The notes beneath the pieces were generated by a model that was not told the origin of the DNA, made no database searches, and saw only the letters and a program-made list of their open reading frames with translations. Shown piece by piece: positions 1 through 8,897 of a DNA stretch of 64,000 bases. The translations under genes were made by a program, and so were the position numbers. The stretch is from a bacterium (GTDB lineage: Bacteria; Hinthialibacterota; Hinthialibacteria; Hinthialibacterales; Hinthialibacteraceae), in the NCBI GenBank assembly GCA_016125385.1, contig WGLV01000033.1, forward strand, positions 1-64,000, written 5' to 3'. Within the stretch, counting starts at the first letter, position 1. Each line of letters begins with the position of its first letter.

Positions 1-11
1 CACGAGTCCCT

Positions 12-70
12 TGGACAAGCCTCCGGTTTGTCCACAGCCGCTTGAGGAAACGAGCGCGCTCGTTTCCTCA
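12..70. repeat. Tandem inverted repeats with a 28-bp perfect palindrome
   Basis: Two inverted repeats lie side by side. The first pairs TGGACAA (12-18) with TTGTCCA (28-34). The second (43-70) is a perfect 28-bp palindrome with arms TGAGGAAACGAGCG and CGCTCGTTTCCTCA and no loop. They lie downstream of the minus-strand ribbon-helix-helix gene and could end its transcript, but no run of T follows on either strand. A protein-binding or cruciform site is equally possible. Confidence 0.6.
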
Positions 71-105
71 CAGGATTCACAAGCATAAGAACAACGCAAA
101 AACTC

Positions 106-306
106 TCACTTCAACTGGATCAAAAAAACGGGGCTAGACACGCTATCTCTGCACATTTTGTGTTCGTGTTCGGCGATGACGGCTTCCGCCATGCGCCGGA
201 CGCTCTGGCGAACAAACTTGCTTTTGTCCAGATTCAGGTAGGCACGCGCCTGTTCCATCAGCGCAAAGGTATCCGGATCAATGCAAACTTTGAGCGAGTA
301 ATCCAT
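106..306 (-). CDS. Small ribbon-helix-helix-like protein
   Basis: A 66-residue protein. It opens with a short strand-like stretch (MDYSLKVCIDPDTF), then two predicted helices (about residues 15-27 and 31-48, with DKSKFVRQSVRRMAEAV between and through them). This is the general pattern of CopG/Arc-type ribbon-helix-helix DNA-binding proteins or antitoxins. The start at 306 fits the strand-first fold; upstream ATGs at 318 and 324 are also possible and no strong ribosome site separates them. No toxin gene is adjacent. The A+T-rich upstream DNA (about 345-400) contains overlapping ATGATT/AATCAT elements that could be an autoregulatory operator. It could instead be a spurious short frame. Confidence 0.45.
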   Translation of the reverse strand: MDYSLKVCIDPDTFALMEQARAYLNLDKSKFVRQSVRRMAEAVIAEHEHKMCRDSVSSPVFLIQLK

Positions 307-616
307 TCTATTTCTCATCAGCATTCACCATCTTTTACGCATGCGATGATTCGCATTATATTCACAATCATAATCATGCGTCAATTCGGGATTTCACATT
401 CTTTTCCGCTTCGCCGCTCAACTCTTGTTTTTTCGTGACGATAAATAAATCGACGGACTGAATTGGCTGTAAACTATGCCTGTGGAACAGGGTTGAGCGA
501 CTATGGCTGGGGCCAGCGAACCGATTCGAACCATCACCCCCGGCGCGGACGACGCGCCGCGGGACATCGCCGTTGACGCGGATTCCAATCCGCCCGGCGG
601 CGGCGGGAGCCAGGAC

Positions 617-1801
617 ATGCCGTTGAAAAAACTCGCTCATATTCATCCACGCGGCGCCGGCGCCCCCGGCGAACTCGACCAGATCCCCGTATTCCGCCCC
701 TCGATCACGCAGGAAGAGATCGACGCGGTGACGGAGGTCATGCGTTCGGGCTGGCTCGGGCTGGGGCCGGTCACGGAAAAATTTGAAAACGAACTGGCCG
801 AGTTTCTCGGCGTGGATCACGTCATCGCGCTCAACTCAGGCACCGCCGCGCTGCATCTGGCGATCCGCCTGCTCGATCTCAACCCCGGCGACGAAGTCAT
901 CGTTCCTTCGATCACCTTTATCTCGACCGCCCACGCCGTCGAATATTGCGGCGCGCGGGCGGTGTTCGCCGACGTGTGCGAAGACACCCTCTGCATCAGC
1001 CCCGACGACGTCCGCCGCAAGATCACCAAAAAGACGCGCGCGATTCTGCCAGTGCATTACGGCGGTCACCCCGCCGACCTCGACGCGTTACGCGCGGCCA
1101 TCGCCGACAGACCCATCACCCTCGTCGAAGACGCGGCGCACGCCTGCGGCGCGTATTACAAGGGCAAGCGTGTGGGCGGCCTCTCGCCCATGACCTGCTT
1201 CTCGTTCCACGCGGTGAAAAACCTCACCTGCGGCGAAGGCGGCGCCATCTCGACTCACAACGCCGCCTGGGCGAAAAAACTGCGCGAGCTGCGCTGGATG
1301 GGCATCTCGAAAGACACCTACGAACGCACCGCCAAAGAAAGCGTCTACGCCTGGCAGTATTGGGTGCATGACCTGGGCTTCAAGTATCACATGCACGATC
1401 TGGCCGCCGCGATGGGCCGCGTGCAGCTGCGCCGCCTCGATGAAAACAACGCCAAACGCCGCCGCATCGCCGAGCGCTATAACGACGCCTTCAGCGGCGC
1501 CGCCTGGATCGAAACGCCGCCTGAACACGACGACGTCTTCTCCTCATGGCATATCTACCCGATCAAGACGCTGGAACGCGACCGCCTGATCGCCCACCTG
1601 AAGGCGAACGGAATCGCCCCCGGCGTACATTACTACCCGCTGCACATGCACCCGTATTACGCCGATCGCGGCGCCAAGTGCCCCATCGCCGAAGAGCTGT
1701 GGAAGCGCATGATCAGCCTGCCCATGTTCCCCGACATGAGCGACGCGCAGGTCGACCGCGTCATCCAGACCGTGCTGGCGTTCGACGCGGCCGGTTCGTA
1801 A
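617..1801 (+). CDS. DegT/DnrJ/EryC1/StrS family PLP-dependent aminotransferase
   Basis: A 394-residue sugar aminotransferase of the type that puts an amino group on nucleotide-linked keto-sugars. The PLP lysine is K201 in FSFHAVKNLTCGEGG, and the pyridine-binding Asp is in VEDAAHACG. The start at 617 has GGGAG seven bases upstream; an upstream ATG at 503 in the same frame would add 38 Gly/Pro/Asp-rich residues with no family similarity. The next gene is a GNAT acetyltransferase 18 bp away, so the pair resembles PseC/PseH-type or perosamine-type amino-sugar steps (inference). The substrate cannot be read from sequence. Confidence 0.9.
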   Translation: MPLKKLAHIHPRGAGAPGELDQIPVFRPSITQEEIDAVTEVMRSGWLGLGPVTEKFENELAEFLGVDHVIALNSGTAALHLAIRLLDLNPGDEVIVPSITFISTAHAVEYCGARAVFADVCEDTLCISPDDVRRKITKKTRAILPVHYGGHPADLDALRAAIADRPITLVEDAAHACGAYYKGKRVGGLSPMTCFSFHAVKNLTCGEGGAISTHNAAWAKKLRELRWMGISKDTYERTAKESVYAWQYWVHDLGFKYHMHDLAAAMGRVQLRRLDENNAKRRRIAERYNDAFSGAAWIETPPEHDDVFSSWHIYPIKTLERDRLIAHLKANGIAPGVHYYPLHMHPYYADRGAKCPIAEELWKRMISLPMFPDMSDAQVDRVIQTVLAFDAAGS

Positions 1802-1819
1802 CTGAAGCGAGGCGTCATC

Positions 1820-2338
1820 ATGATCTGCGGAGAACGCGTCACCCTGCGCGCCCTGGAAGAACGCGACGTTGAACTGTTGCGCGGCTGGCGCAATCATCCC
1901 GAGTTGTTCGGACTGCATTTCGGCGTGCTGCCGCTCTCTCAGACCGAACAACGCCGCTGGTACGATTCATACAGCGGCCAGAGCGCGACAAAAGTATTCA
2001 TCATCGATAACGAAGAGGCCGAACCCGTCGGTTATACCCTGCTCAAGGATCTCGACCACAAAAACCGCCAGGCTGAGATCGGCATCCACCTCGATCCGCA
2101 CGCCCAGGGCCAGGGTTATGGCAAAGACGCCTTTCTCACCCTGATCCGCTTCTGTTTTCAAGAACTCAACCTGCATCGCGTCTACTTACAGGTCTTCGAC
2201 TTCAACGAGCGCGCCGCCGCGCTCTACCGCAAACTGGGTTTTGTGGAAGAAGGCCGCCTGCGTGAGTGTTTCTTCACTCAAAACGCCTACCATGACGTCA
2301 TCCAGATGTCGCTGCTCGAAAACGAATTCAAACGCTGA
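1820..2338 (+). CDS. GNAT family N-acetyltransferase (RimJ/RimL/PseH-like)
   Basis: A 172-residue acetyl-CoA-dependent N-acetyltransferase. The acetyl-CoA pyrophosphate loop is visible as HAQGQGYGKDA at about residues 94-104, followed by the family's NERAAALYRKLGF segment. This layout is shared by ribosomal-protein acetylases and by PseH-type enzymes that acetylate UDP-4-amino-sugars. Its position 18 bp after a DegT-type aminotransferase favours an amino-sugar substrate (inference from neighbourhood). The frame ends just before a terminator hairpin shared with the convergent gene. Confidence 0.85.
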   Translation: MICGERVTLRALEERDVELLRGWRNHPELFGLHFGVLPLSQTEQRRWYDSYSGQSATKVFIIDNEEAEPVGYTLLKDLDHKNRQAEIGIHLDPHAQGQGYGKDAFLTLIRFCFQELNLHRVYLQVFDFNERAAALYRKLGFVEEGRLRECFFTQNAYHDVIQMSLLENEFKR

Positions 2339-2360
2339 GTTTTCATTTTCACGGTTCAAT

Positions 2361-2399
2361 AAAAAAAAACGGCGCGATGATTAAACTCACCGCGCCGTT
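2361..2399 (-). terminator. Rho-independent terminator between convergent genes
   Basis: A 9-bp perfect stem (AACGGCGCG at 2368-2376 with CGCGCCGTT at 2391-2399). Read on the minus strand it is followed by nine U from the A tract 2361-2369, so it ends the LVIVD-repeat gene transcript. The same stem may also serve the plus-strand acetyltransferase, though the T-run on that side is interrupted. Confidence 0.8.
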
Positions 2400-2420
2400 C
2401 GTCATTTTATGGTTTTCGCG

Positions 2421-4238
2421 TCAGGGTCTGGAGCGCAGATACTCAGCCGGCACGCTGACGCCGGACGGGACGCGATACACCTCAACGCGATCGATAAAGA
2501 CGGTCACGTCGCCCGCGCTCCCGAGGTTGGCCGCCTGGAGGAGCGGGTCAATCGTCGCGCCCTGATCGGGCTCGTATAACACGGTTACCCAGCGGGCTTC
2601 GTCCTGCAAAAACGCCGTCGTCTGGGGAAAATTCAACCCGATAGAGCCATCGGCGGTTCCATTGAGAAAACCGCCGCGCACCGCGCCCACCGCCAGCGAC
2701 GCGGTGGAGCCGTCGGCGCGAACGCGCGCCCGGATAATCGCCGGGTCGCCGCCCGTGTCGATCGGCTGAGTGATGAACATAAACGCCACCTGCCCCGGCG
2801 AGATCAGCGCGGCGAAGCCCTTGCGGTCGAGCGTGCCAGGCATGAACGACTCCGTGAGAATGGTCGGCGCGAACAGCCCGGCCTCGGCGCCGCCGAAGCC
2901 GCCCGGCAGCTCAGTCCAGCCGTTGGCGGCGAGCGATGACTGGTCGAAATTATATTCCTTTAACAGGGTCACGCCCGCGCCCGCAGGTACGGTCGGGGTC
3001 GGCGTTTTCGCCGCAACGACGGTCGGCGTCGGAGTGGGCATCGATGGAGGCGTCGTCGGAGTCGAAGTCGCCGGAGCTAATGGAGTCGGGGACAATGTCG
3101 GGGTCGAAGTGGGGCGCGGCGTGGCGGTGGCCAGCGGGGTGGGCGTGTTGACCGGGCCGATCACCGGTGGCGTGTTGGTGGGCGTCGGCGTGACGGTCGG
3201 CGTCCGTGTGGCGGTAGGCTGAATCGGCGTCGAGGTGGGCCTGACGCCTGCCGGTCCGTGTTTAAACACGCGCACTGAACCGTTGCAAGCCAGGTAGACG
3301 TACCCATCAAAGGCGATCACATCCCATGCTTCTCGCGCCTGATCGTCGGAAAGGATCAGGTTGATATTCGACAGGTTCTCAAAGTCGTACACTCGCAGGC
3401 CGCCGTTAAAATCAAGAAACTGCCCTACGCCGGGGTCGTACAGCAGCGCCGCGTAACAGAAGCCCTCGCGCAGATCGACCGACCAGGTTTCGTTTTCGTG
3501 ACGGCCGAACTTGCTGACCACATGCACGGGATTATCGGGATCGGAAACGTCGAAGAAATCGATGCCGGTTACGCCCACCGCGATCGCCATCAGGTTTCCA
3601 TAAACCGATACGCCGTTGTTGAAATCAACGTCGTTGATAACGTTGAGAAATGATTTGATCCGCGTGGGATGAGCCGCGTCGCTGATGTCGAGAATCTGGA
3701 TATCGGAAGCCGTGGTGACGTACGCCCGATCGTTGACGATCTCGACGTCGGTTACATCATCGCCCGTGTTAAAAGAGCCCACCAATTCAATATTGGTTCC
3801 ACTCAGCGAGAGAATCAGAACACTGCGGTTTTCGCCGACATATAAATAATTTCCCACCGGCTTGACGAACGTGATGATGCCCGCGTCGGGAGTCCGGCGT
3901 TCGATGGGCGAGACTGACGAAGGATTGCTGACGTCAGCCACAAGAAGATTATTTTCACCGCTGCGGTCCATCCCGACCACTAAAATATTCCCCAGGTTGG
4001 CGAGGCCCGCCACCGGAAACGGCGTACTGAACGCGCCTGATACGCTGGGGTTGGCCGGATCGGCGATATTCAATATCGTCACCGAATCGGTTCCACCAAC
4101 GAACATTCTTGAACCGTCCAGATGAAGCGCCAGCGCCCCGACCGGCAGTTCTTTCACCGGCGAAATCGATTCCTGCGCCAGCACGGCGGAAGCGGCGATC
4201 GCCGCGAACCATAGTATTACCGCGAATTGTCTGATCAT
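2421..4238 (-). CDS. Secreted LVIVD-repeat beta-propeller protein with Thr/Pro-rich linker
   Basis: A 605-residue exported protein. Residues 1-21 are a signal peptide ending ASAVLA. Residues about 25-330 hold repeated blades of the LVIVD type (VTILNIADPANPSV, IQILDISDAAHPT, IDFFDVSDPDNPV), which fold as a beta-propeller in known families. Residues about 335-420 are a low-complexity TPTPT/NTPTP linker, seen in DNA as repeated GTCGGNGT units at about 2985-3240. A C-terminal domain of about 160 residues resembles a carbohydrate-binding or jelly-roll module (weak inference). No catalytic residues are recognised. It is probably a surface or periplasmic binding protein. Confidence 0.8.
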   Translation of the reverse strand: MIRQFAVILWFAAIAASAVLAQESISPVKELPVGALALHLDGSRMFVGGTDSVTILNIADPANPSVSGAFSTPFPVAGLANLGNILVVGMDRSGENNLLVADVSNPSSVSPIERRTPDAGIITFVKPVGNYLYVGENRSVLILSLSGTNIELVGSFNTGDDVTDVEIVNDRAYVTTASDIQILDISDAAHPTRIKSFLNVINDVDFNNGVSVYGNLMAIAVGVTGIDFFDVSDPDNPVHVVSKFGRHENETWSVDLREGFCYAALLYDPGVGQFLDFNGGLRVYDFENLSNINLILSDDQAREAWDVIAFDGYVYLACNGSVRVFKHGPAGVRPTSTPIQPTATRTPTVTPTPTNTPPVIGPVNTPTPLATATPRPTSTPTLSPTPLAPATSTPTTPPSMPTPTPTVVAAKTPTPTVPAGAGVTLLKEYNFDQSSLAANGWTELPGGFGGAEAGLFAPTILTESFMPGTLDRKGFAALISPGQVAFMFITQPIDTGGDPAIIRARVRADGSTASLAVGAVRGGFLNGTADGSIGLNFPQTTAFLQDEARWVTVLYEPDQGATIDPLLQAANLGSAGDVTVFIDRVEVYRVPSGVSVPAEYLRSRP

Positions 4239-4268
4239 TCTCTCCCTCCTGATTCCGTCAAACCCGCA

Positions 4269-4844
4269 TTATCGAGCGAGCACGTCTTGCGTCATTTTCA
4301 GAATTTGTTCGTAAGGCAGGTCCAGCTTGTCGCCTTTATTGATTCCATGCGATTCAAACCAGCCCTGATTCATCTCGAGCGCATACTGACATTGATACGT
4401 CGATCGGTAATGCGTTTCCGGATCGAACGGTCCGGTATGCGGCGTCATTTTCAACACGTCGCTGACGATTCCGTCCTGGCGGATGAAAGCGATAGAGAGT
4501 GGGATCCGGGTGTTTTTCATCCAGAACGACATGAAATGGGGTTCGGCGTATACGAACAGCATCCCGCGATTTTCTGGCAGGGCTTCCCGGTACATCAATC
4601 CCTGTTCCTGTTCGCGCTGAGTGATCGCGACTTCGAGCGTAACGCGTTCATAGGCGAGATCGACATCCAGCGTGCGCAACTCGCCCAGCGCGCCCTCTGG
4701 CGGAAAATCGGGATCGAGCGCAACCGGCTTTTCACACCCCGCCAGGCCCAGCGCGGCGGCGAACAAAACACAGACGGTCAGCTTCAAAGACCGGTTAACC
4801 AGCCGAATCAATCGCGCGGAGAATTTCGTGCGCGCGATGCGCAT
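4269..4844 (-). CDS. DUF192 family lipoprotein
   Basis: A 191-residue protein with a lipoprotein-like export signal (hydrophobic LTVCVLFAAALGLAGC, Cys as the lipid site) followed by a DUF192 (COG1430) domain: REQEQGLMYREALPENRGML and the hallmark FWMKNTRIPLSIAFI. The biochemical function of the family is not established. The start at 4844 puts the signal near the N terminus and leaves a 50-bp overlap with the 3' end of the upstream glycosyltransferase gene, so the two are probably co-transcribed. An ATG at 4907 would give a longer overlap and an unlikely leader. Confidence 0.85.
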   Translation of the reverse strand: MRIARTKFSARLIRLVNRSLKLTVCVLFAAALGLAGCEKPVALDPDFPPEGALGELRTLDVDLAYERVTLEVAITQREQEQGLMYREALPENRGMLFVYAEPHFMSFWMKNTRIPLSIAFIRQDGIVSDVLKMTPHTGPFDPETHYRSTYQCQYALEMNQGWFESHGINKGDKLDLPYEQILKMTQDVLAR

Positions 4845-6612
4845 AGGCGCATCGTTCAAACACGCGGCGCTGTCCAGCGCGGGCGATCGCTTCTCTTTCC
4901 CCATCATGGCTCAGATAATACTCCGTCAGTTCACGCAATTCGTCTTCGTTCCGATAACAGACCAGATGTTCACCCGGGATGAATTCATCTTCGATGGCGG
5001 GCCGGTACTCGGTCAGAAGAAAGCCGCCCGCCGCAAGCACGTCATAGACGCGCGGATTGGTGGAGTCGGCGCACTGCGCGTGAAACACATTCACGTTCAC
5101 CTTGGTATGATAATACACCGAAGGCAAATCTTCACGGTATTTCGGCGCGAAGCCGGCGTAACAGGGCGTGAGCTCACAAGCCCACTCCTCACGCCCCCAC
5201 TCCGGCGCACCGTAGGTTTTGAGACCCAGATCCACGACGCGCCGTAAAGCGTTAAGGCGTTTAAGGTAGGTTACACGCTCTTCGAGATACAGTGTGACAA
5301 AACCTTCATACGGCGGCCGTTCGTCTCCCGCCTCCGCGAGATAACGCGCCTCAAGCGTCACGCTCTCATCCGCCATGTACGCTTCGACCACGCCATCCAG
5401 CAGATCGACGAAAGCCGGATCGCGCTCCTGCCAGAATGCGCGGACGTCCTGATAACGCTGCACCGCCAGCGCGCCCATAAAGCCCACGTCCGGGCCCTCG
5501 CGGCGCGGCCAGTCTTTTTCAGGTTCGCATTCAGGCATTGGCTGAATTCCCGCGGCGGTGGGCAGATAGAGACAGGGTTTGCCGCTCAATTCACTTAAAT
5601 ACCCGACATAACTTTTATCGAACGAAAAAATCGCGTCGATGCCCGCCAGCTCTTCCCGCGTGGTTTTCACCCGCTTAGGGCTGTCGAGAAACCAGAGCGC
5701 CTTTTTGATCGGCAATGCGGAGAGCGTTTCAGCGCCTTCGGGAGACAACGTGTTGCGGTTCATCCACAACATCACGTCGGGAAAGTTTTCACGAGTATAT
5801 ACCAGCCACACGTAGGGGTTCAGAAAACTCACCAGGCGGGGATTCGCCTTGAACGACGCGGTCTCGCAGCCTTCCGCGATAAAGCCTTCGCTCATCGAAT
5901 CCGCCAGATAGTCGTGTTCCGGCTCGACGAACAGGACGCGCCGTTTATGCGCGGGATCGCCGCCCGCGCGGCGGTAATGCTGGTGAAGGTCGTTCAGGTA
6001 TTGCCGTGACGCCGCGAATATCTGATCGGCCATCGGAGGAAAACGCTGTTGCAGGTCGCCGATAATGTGCTGTTCTTCATTCGTCCACTCGACGCCGCAT
6101 AACACCGAGATCGGCGTCAACGCCGCGGACGGGTTGGTCTGAAAGAAATTCATGGCCGCATCGGCGGGAAAACGATCGATCGAGAGGATGACGCGGTCCG
6201 ACCGCAACAGATCGGTCCAGTCAAACAGCTCCAGACCCAGCCGCAAAAGGCCGGTGCGGTCTTCGATAATCAGCATCCGTTGCGCGAAGCGCCCCTTGCG
6301 CATCCGGGAATACAGTTCGAGCGGCAGATACCCCAGCCCGGGCCGGAGAACGACGAACAGCCGCTGTTCTTCCCAGCGGGCGTGATGGAGCGCCGATCGC
6401 GCCGTCAACCACGGATCGGCGGGCCCGTGCAGCCACCGCTCGCCATCGGGCGCATCCGCCTTGCAGGTCCATGCGCCGCCTTCCACGGCGGCAAGGCGAT
6501 AGCCGCTCACGCTGGAGGAGGCGTTTTGTAATATGGGAACGTATTGAGGGTAGAGCCGTTCGATCAGCGCCAGATTGCGCGCGAATGTTTCGTTGCGTTT
6601 CGACTCATTCAT
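4795..6612 (-). CDS. Maf-like N-terminal domain fused to CgeB-like glycosyltransferase
   Basis: A 605-residue cytoplasmic protein. Residues about 1-200 resemble the N-terminal part of Maf/DUF115 flagellin glycosyltransferases (NLALIERLYPQY, then a DP.TARSA segment and LFVVLRPGLGYLPLELYSRM followed by RMLIIED). Residues about 215-600 resemble CgeB/YkvP-type GT-B glycosyltransferases: KRRVLFVEPEHDYL, KKALWFLDSPKR, FSFDKSYVGYL and the donor-site NPRVYDVLAAGGFLLTEY. The start at 6612 has only a modest GAGAG site; upstream in-frame ATGs to 6789 would enter the divergent promoter region. With the aminotransferase/GNAT pair nearby it may glycosylate a surface protein such as flagellin (inference). 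Confidence 0.7.
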   Translation of the reverse strand: MNESKRNETFARNLALIERLYPQYVPILQNASSSVSGYRLAAVEGGAWTCKADAPDGERWLHGPADPWLTARSALHHARWEEQRLFVVLRPGLGYLPLELYSRMRKGRFAQRMLIIEDRTGLLRLGLELFDWTDLLRSDRVILSIDRFPADAAMNFFQTNPSAALTPISVLCGVEWTNEEQHIIGDLQQRFPPMADQIFAASRQYLNDLHQHYRRAGGDPAHKRRVLFVEPEHDYLADSMSEGFIAEGCETASFKANPRLVSFLNPYVWLVYTRENFPDVMLWMNRNTLSPEGAETLSALPIKKALWFLDSPKRVKTTREELAGIDAIFSFDKSYVGYLSELSGKPCLYLPTAAGIQPMPECEPEKDWPRREGPDVGFMGALAVQRYQDVRAFWQERDPAFVDLLDGVVEAYMADESVTLEARYLAEAGDERPPYEGFVTLYLEERVTYLKRLNALRRVVDLGLKTYGAPEWGREEWACELTPCYAGFAPKYREDLPSVYYHTKVNVNVFHAQCADSTNPRVYDVLAAGGFLLTEYRPAIEDEFIPGEHLVCYRNEDELRELTEYYLSHDGEREAIARAGQRRVFERCAYAHRAHEILRAIDSAG

Positions 6613-6748
6613 GGGCTCTCGATGGAACGCGGCGGCGGATGGGCAAAACGGCCCTCGCGCGCTATCTTGTATAGGTGACGCGGCCGGGCGAACCTTCAGC
6701 CCACGACCGGCGTTTTGCATCATATCACGAATCAAACAGGGAACGAAC

Positions 6749-7738
6749 GTGAAACGGTATCTGATCGCTCTGCTTTTGTGCCTGACCATCCCCGCGCTGG
6801 CCGCCGAGCCGCCAGCCAGCGGTTACCCCGTTACGGAATGTCAATCGCCCGCCGAGGTTCAACAGGCGCGCGCCCAGGGAGCGGTGTTGATCAAAACCGG
6901 AGGGCGCTATTTCGTGCGCATCGGCGCCGATTACAAAGGCCCTTACGCCAGCCTCGAAACCGCCGTCAAGCTGCGCAAGGATTACGAGGCGAAAGCAAAA
7001 GCATCCGGCATGATTCTCCCTACCACCGGCGCGGGGGAGGATGCGTCGATGAGCGGCGCGTATTTCAACCCCGAGCTGATGCTGTTTCCCTTTGTGGACT
7101 TCAAGCCGAAAGAAGGCATGTATTTCACCGCGCCCGAGAACACGGTGGTGAAGACCTCGCAAGTCATGATTCATCCCGAGCCATTTCTGTTCGACTCGGT
7201 TTCGTTCGGCCGCATCGTTTTGCCCGTACCCGGTTCACGTCCGGCGGGCGCGCCCGTCAGCCCCACTCAGGCGTTGGACCCGCGCGTACGCATGCAGGGC
7301 AAGCCCTATTTCGCCGTAGCGGGCAACGTCGCGGCCAAGGCGAGCGTCGCATGGCCCTCCGGCGTGGAGATGTGGGTGGGCGCCGCCGTCATCGACAACA
7401 ACGGCGACACGCTCTGGCGTCAGTACGGGCCGGTCGACGCCCAGCGCGTCTTCAAGTGCATCGCCCCCATGCCCACGGCGCCCGGCCCCGCCGCCTTTCT
7501 GACGCTGTTCACCTGTGCGAAAGGGAGCATCCCTCAAACCATGCGCCCCAGCGCAAGTTTTCCGTCGATCGATTCAGCCACGTATGAGTACCACATTCTC
7601 TGTTCGGCTGGACTGGAAATGGGGGCGGACTGGTTTCCACCTATCGATCAGGCGACGCAGGAGGAATTCAACTCGATGCAGCAGGAACAGATGAAACAAC
7701 GCCAGGAGCGCCTCAAAGAGATCGAATCGCGGAAGTAA
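6749..7738 (+). CDS. Secreted protein of unknown function
   Basis: A 329-residue protein that begins with GTG after AGGGA six bases upstream and carries a clean signal peptide (VKRYLIALLLCLTIPALAA). Residues about 28-80 could be an SPOR-like small domain (ECQSPAEVQQARAQGAVLIK, then GRYFVRIGADYKGPY), but this is weak. The remainder holds no family I recognise; the C terminus is Gln/Glu/Lys-rich (MQQEQMKQRQERLKEIE) and probably helical. It is divergent from the glycosyltransferase gene with about 136 bp for two promoters. Confidence 0.75.
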   Translation: MKRYLIALLLCLTIPALAAEPPASGYPVTECQSPAEVQQARAQGAVLIKTGGRYFVRIGADYKGPYASLETAVKLRKDYEAKAKASGMILPTTGAGEDASMSGAYFNPELMLFPFVDFKPKEGMYFTAPENTVVKTSQVMIHPEPFLFDSVSFGRIVLPVPGSRPAGAPVSPTQALDPRVRMQGKPYFAVAGNVAAKASVAWPSGVEMWVGAAVIDNNGDTLWRQYGPVDAQRVFKCIAPMPTAPGPAAFLTLFTCAKGSIPQTMRPSASFPSIDSATYEYHILCSAGLEMGADWFPPIDQATQEEFNSMQQEQMKQRQERLKEIESRK

Positions 7739-7838
7739 GAGAAGGGCAGTACGGTGGCCCGTTGCTTTATTTATTTTAGTGACGGGTTTAAAAAGCCACA
7801 TCCAATCTGGCTGATTCGCAATAAACAAAACAAACCGG

Positions 7839-7854
7839 GCGGCTATATAGCCGC
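7839..7854. repeat. 16-bp perfect palindrome between convergent genes
   Basis: GCGGCTATATAGCCGC reads identically on both strands. It sits between two convergent secreted-protein genes and may act as a weak bidirectional terminator, but no U-run follows directly. A+T-rich DNA surrounds it. Confidence 0.4.
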
Positions 7855-7903
7855 TTGGGAATAAATACATGAAAAACAACGTGAAAAGCAGGTTGTCAAG
7901 AAA

Positions 7904-8602
7904 TTACTGATAATCCTTATAATTCTTCACCGCCGCCTCTTCATAAATTTTTTTCCACACATCTACATTATAAAGCAAGTAACCCTTATACTCATCGTTA
8001 TCATTAAAATTAGTGACTTTTTGCTCAATGACAGAGAGCAATTCTTTCCCTTTTTCATCCTGTGGTTGCAAAAGCGCTCCCATCGCAGCCTCGCGGAGAT
8101 CTTTGATTAATTGATTTTTATTCCCTGGTTTTAATACATTTACTCGAAAAGATTCCGGCCAGTTTTCAATCGGCTCCATCATCCCCAGCAGAAATTCAAT
8201 GGAGAGATCCGTTCGAGTGATTCCCAGCGAGTACATCGCGTGAAACAGGTTCCCGCCATCAACGAAGTAATCAAGCGACAGGGTTCGCGATTCGATTTCA
8301 TCGACGAAACGTTCGACTAGAATATGATCGAAATACGTTCGATGTTTGTCAGACATCCTATAAACCAGCTTACATCCGTTGAAGATATCCAAATCGGATG
8401 TCCCATTTTCAATTTTATTGGCGATGTAACTGATAATGGGGACGTCCTCAATGGCGTTGTTGAAGTCATTTTCCAGATACTCATCCAACATGCGTTGATC
8501 TTCCGGCGTATAAGTGATGACAATACTCGAAGCCTGCACACTTGAGGACAACACCAAACAGGCCAAAAGAAGCGAACCGACAACTTGAACGAAATATTTC
8601 AT
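7904..8602 (-). CDS. Secreted protein of unknown function
   Basis: A 232-residue exported protein with a signal peptide (MKYFVQVVGSLLLACLVLSSSVQA). The mature part is acidic and probably mostly helical (TPEDQRMLDEYLENDFN, ELLSVIEQKVTNF). It is visibly richer in A+T than its neighbours, which may indicate recent transfer. An AAAGGAG ribosome site lies about 10 bases before the ATG. I recognise no domain or catalytic motif. Confidence 0.7.
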   Translation of the reverse strand: MKYFVQVVGSLLLACLVLSSSVQASSIVITYTPEDQRMLDEYLENDFNNAIEDVPIISYIANKIENGTSDLDIFNGCKLVYRMSDKHRTYFDHILVERFVDEIESRTLSLDYFVDGGNLFHAMYSLGITRTDLSIEFLLGMMEPIENWPESFRVNVLKPGNKNQLIKDLREAAMGALLQPQDEKGKELLSVIEQKVTNFNDNDEYKGYLLYNVDVWKKIYEEAAVKNYKDYQ

Positions 8603-8897
8603 TTCAAGACACTCCTTTCCTCTCGCCAGAATTATCGTTCATATGCGATCTCATCATCTGACCTCAATAGCAGCGCGGGTCGCTTATTCGCCCCATCGAA
8701 GCGTTTCCATTGCTGCACATCAACAAACGCACCGGGAGCGGAGATTGATCATCACAAAAAATCTAAATAAATAGAGAAAAAACGTCAACAAAAAATCCAT
8801 CCAAAAGAAATGAGTTTCACAGGCAGGCTCAAAGTAATACGGGGAAGAGCGGCACGGGCGGAATGTTTGGATTTCACGATTACCGCGGTGGGTTGTT

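Noticed and set aside
503-616. In-frame N-terminal extension of the aminotransferase and a tRNA-like TTCGAAT T-loop on the minus strand
   Set aside because: The 38 extra residues have no family match and a good ribosome site favours 617. The T-loop-like bases do not sit in a pairing T-stem and no matching acceptor strand is found, so a tRNA is not supported.
374-820. Minus-strand open frame of 148 residues
   Set aside because: It overlaps the conserved aminotransferase on the other strand and has no recognisable motif.
2985-3240. Direct GTCGG-type repeats as a possible CRISPR or tandem array
   Set aside because: They are the reverse complement of codons for a Thr/Pro-rich linker within one reading frame; there are no regular spacers.
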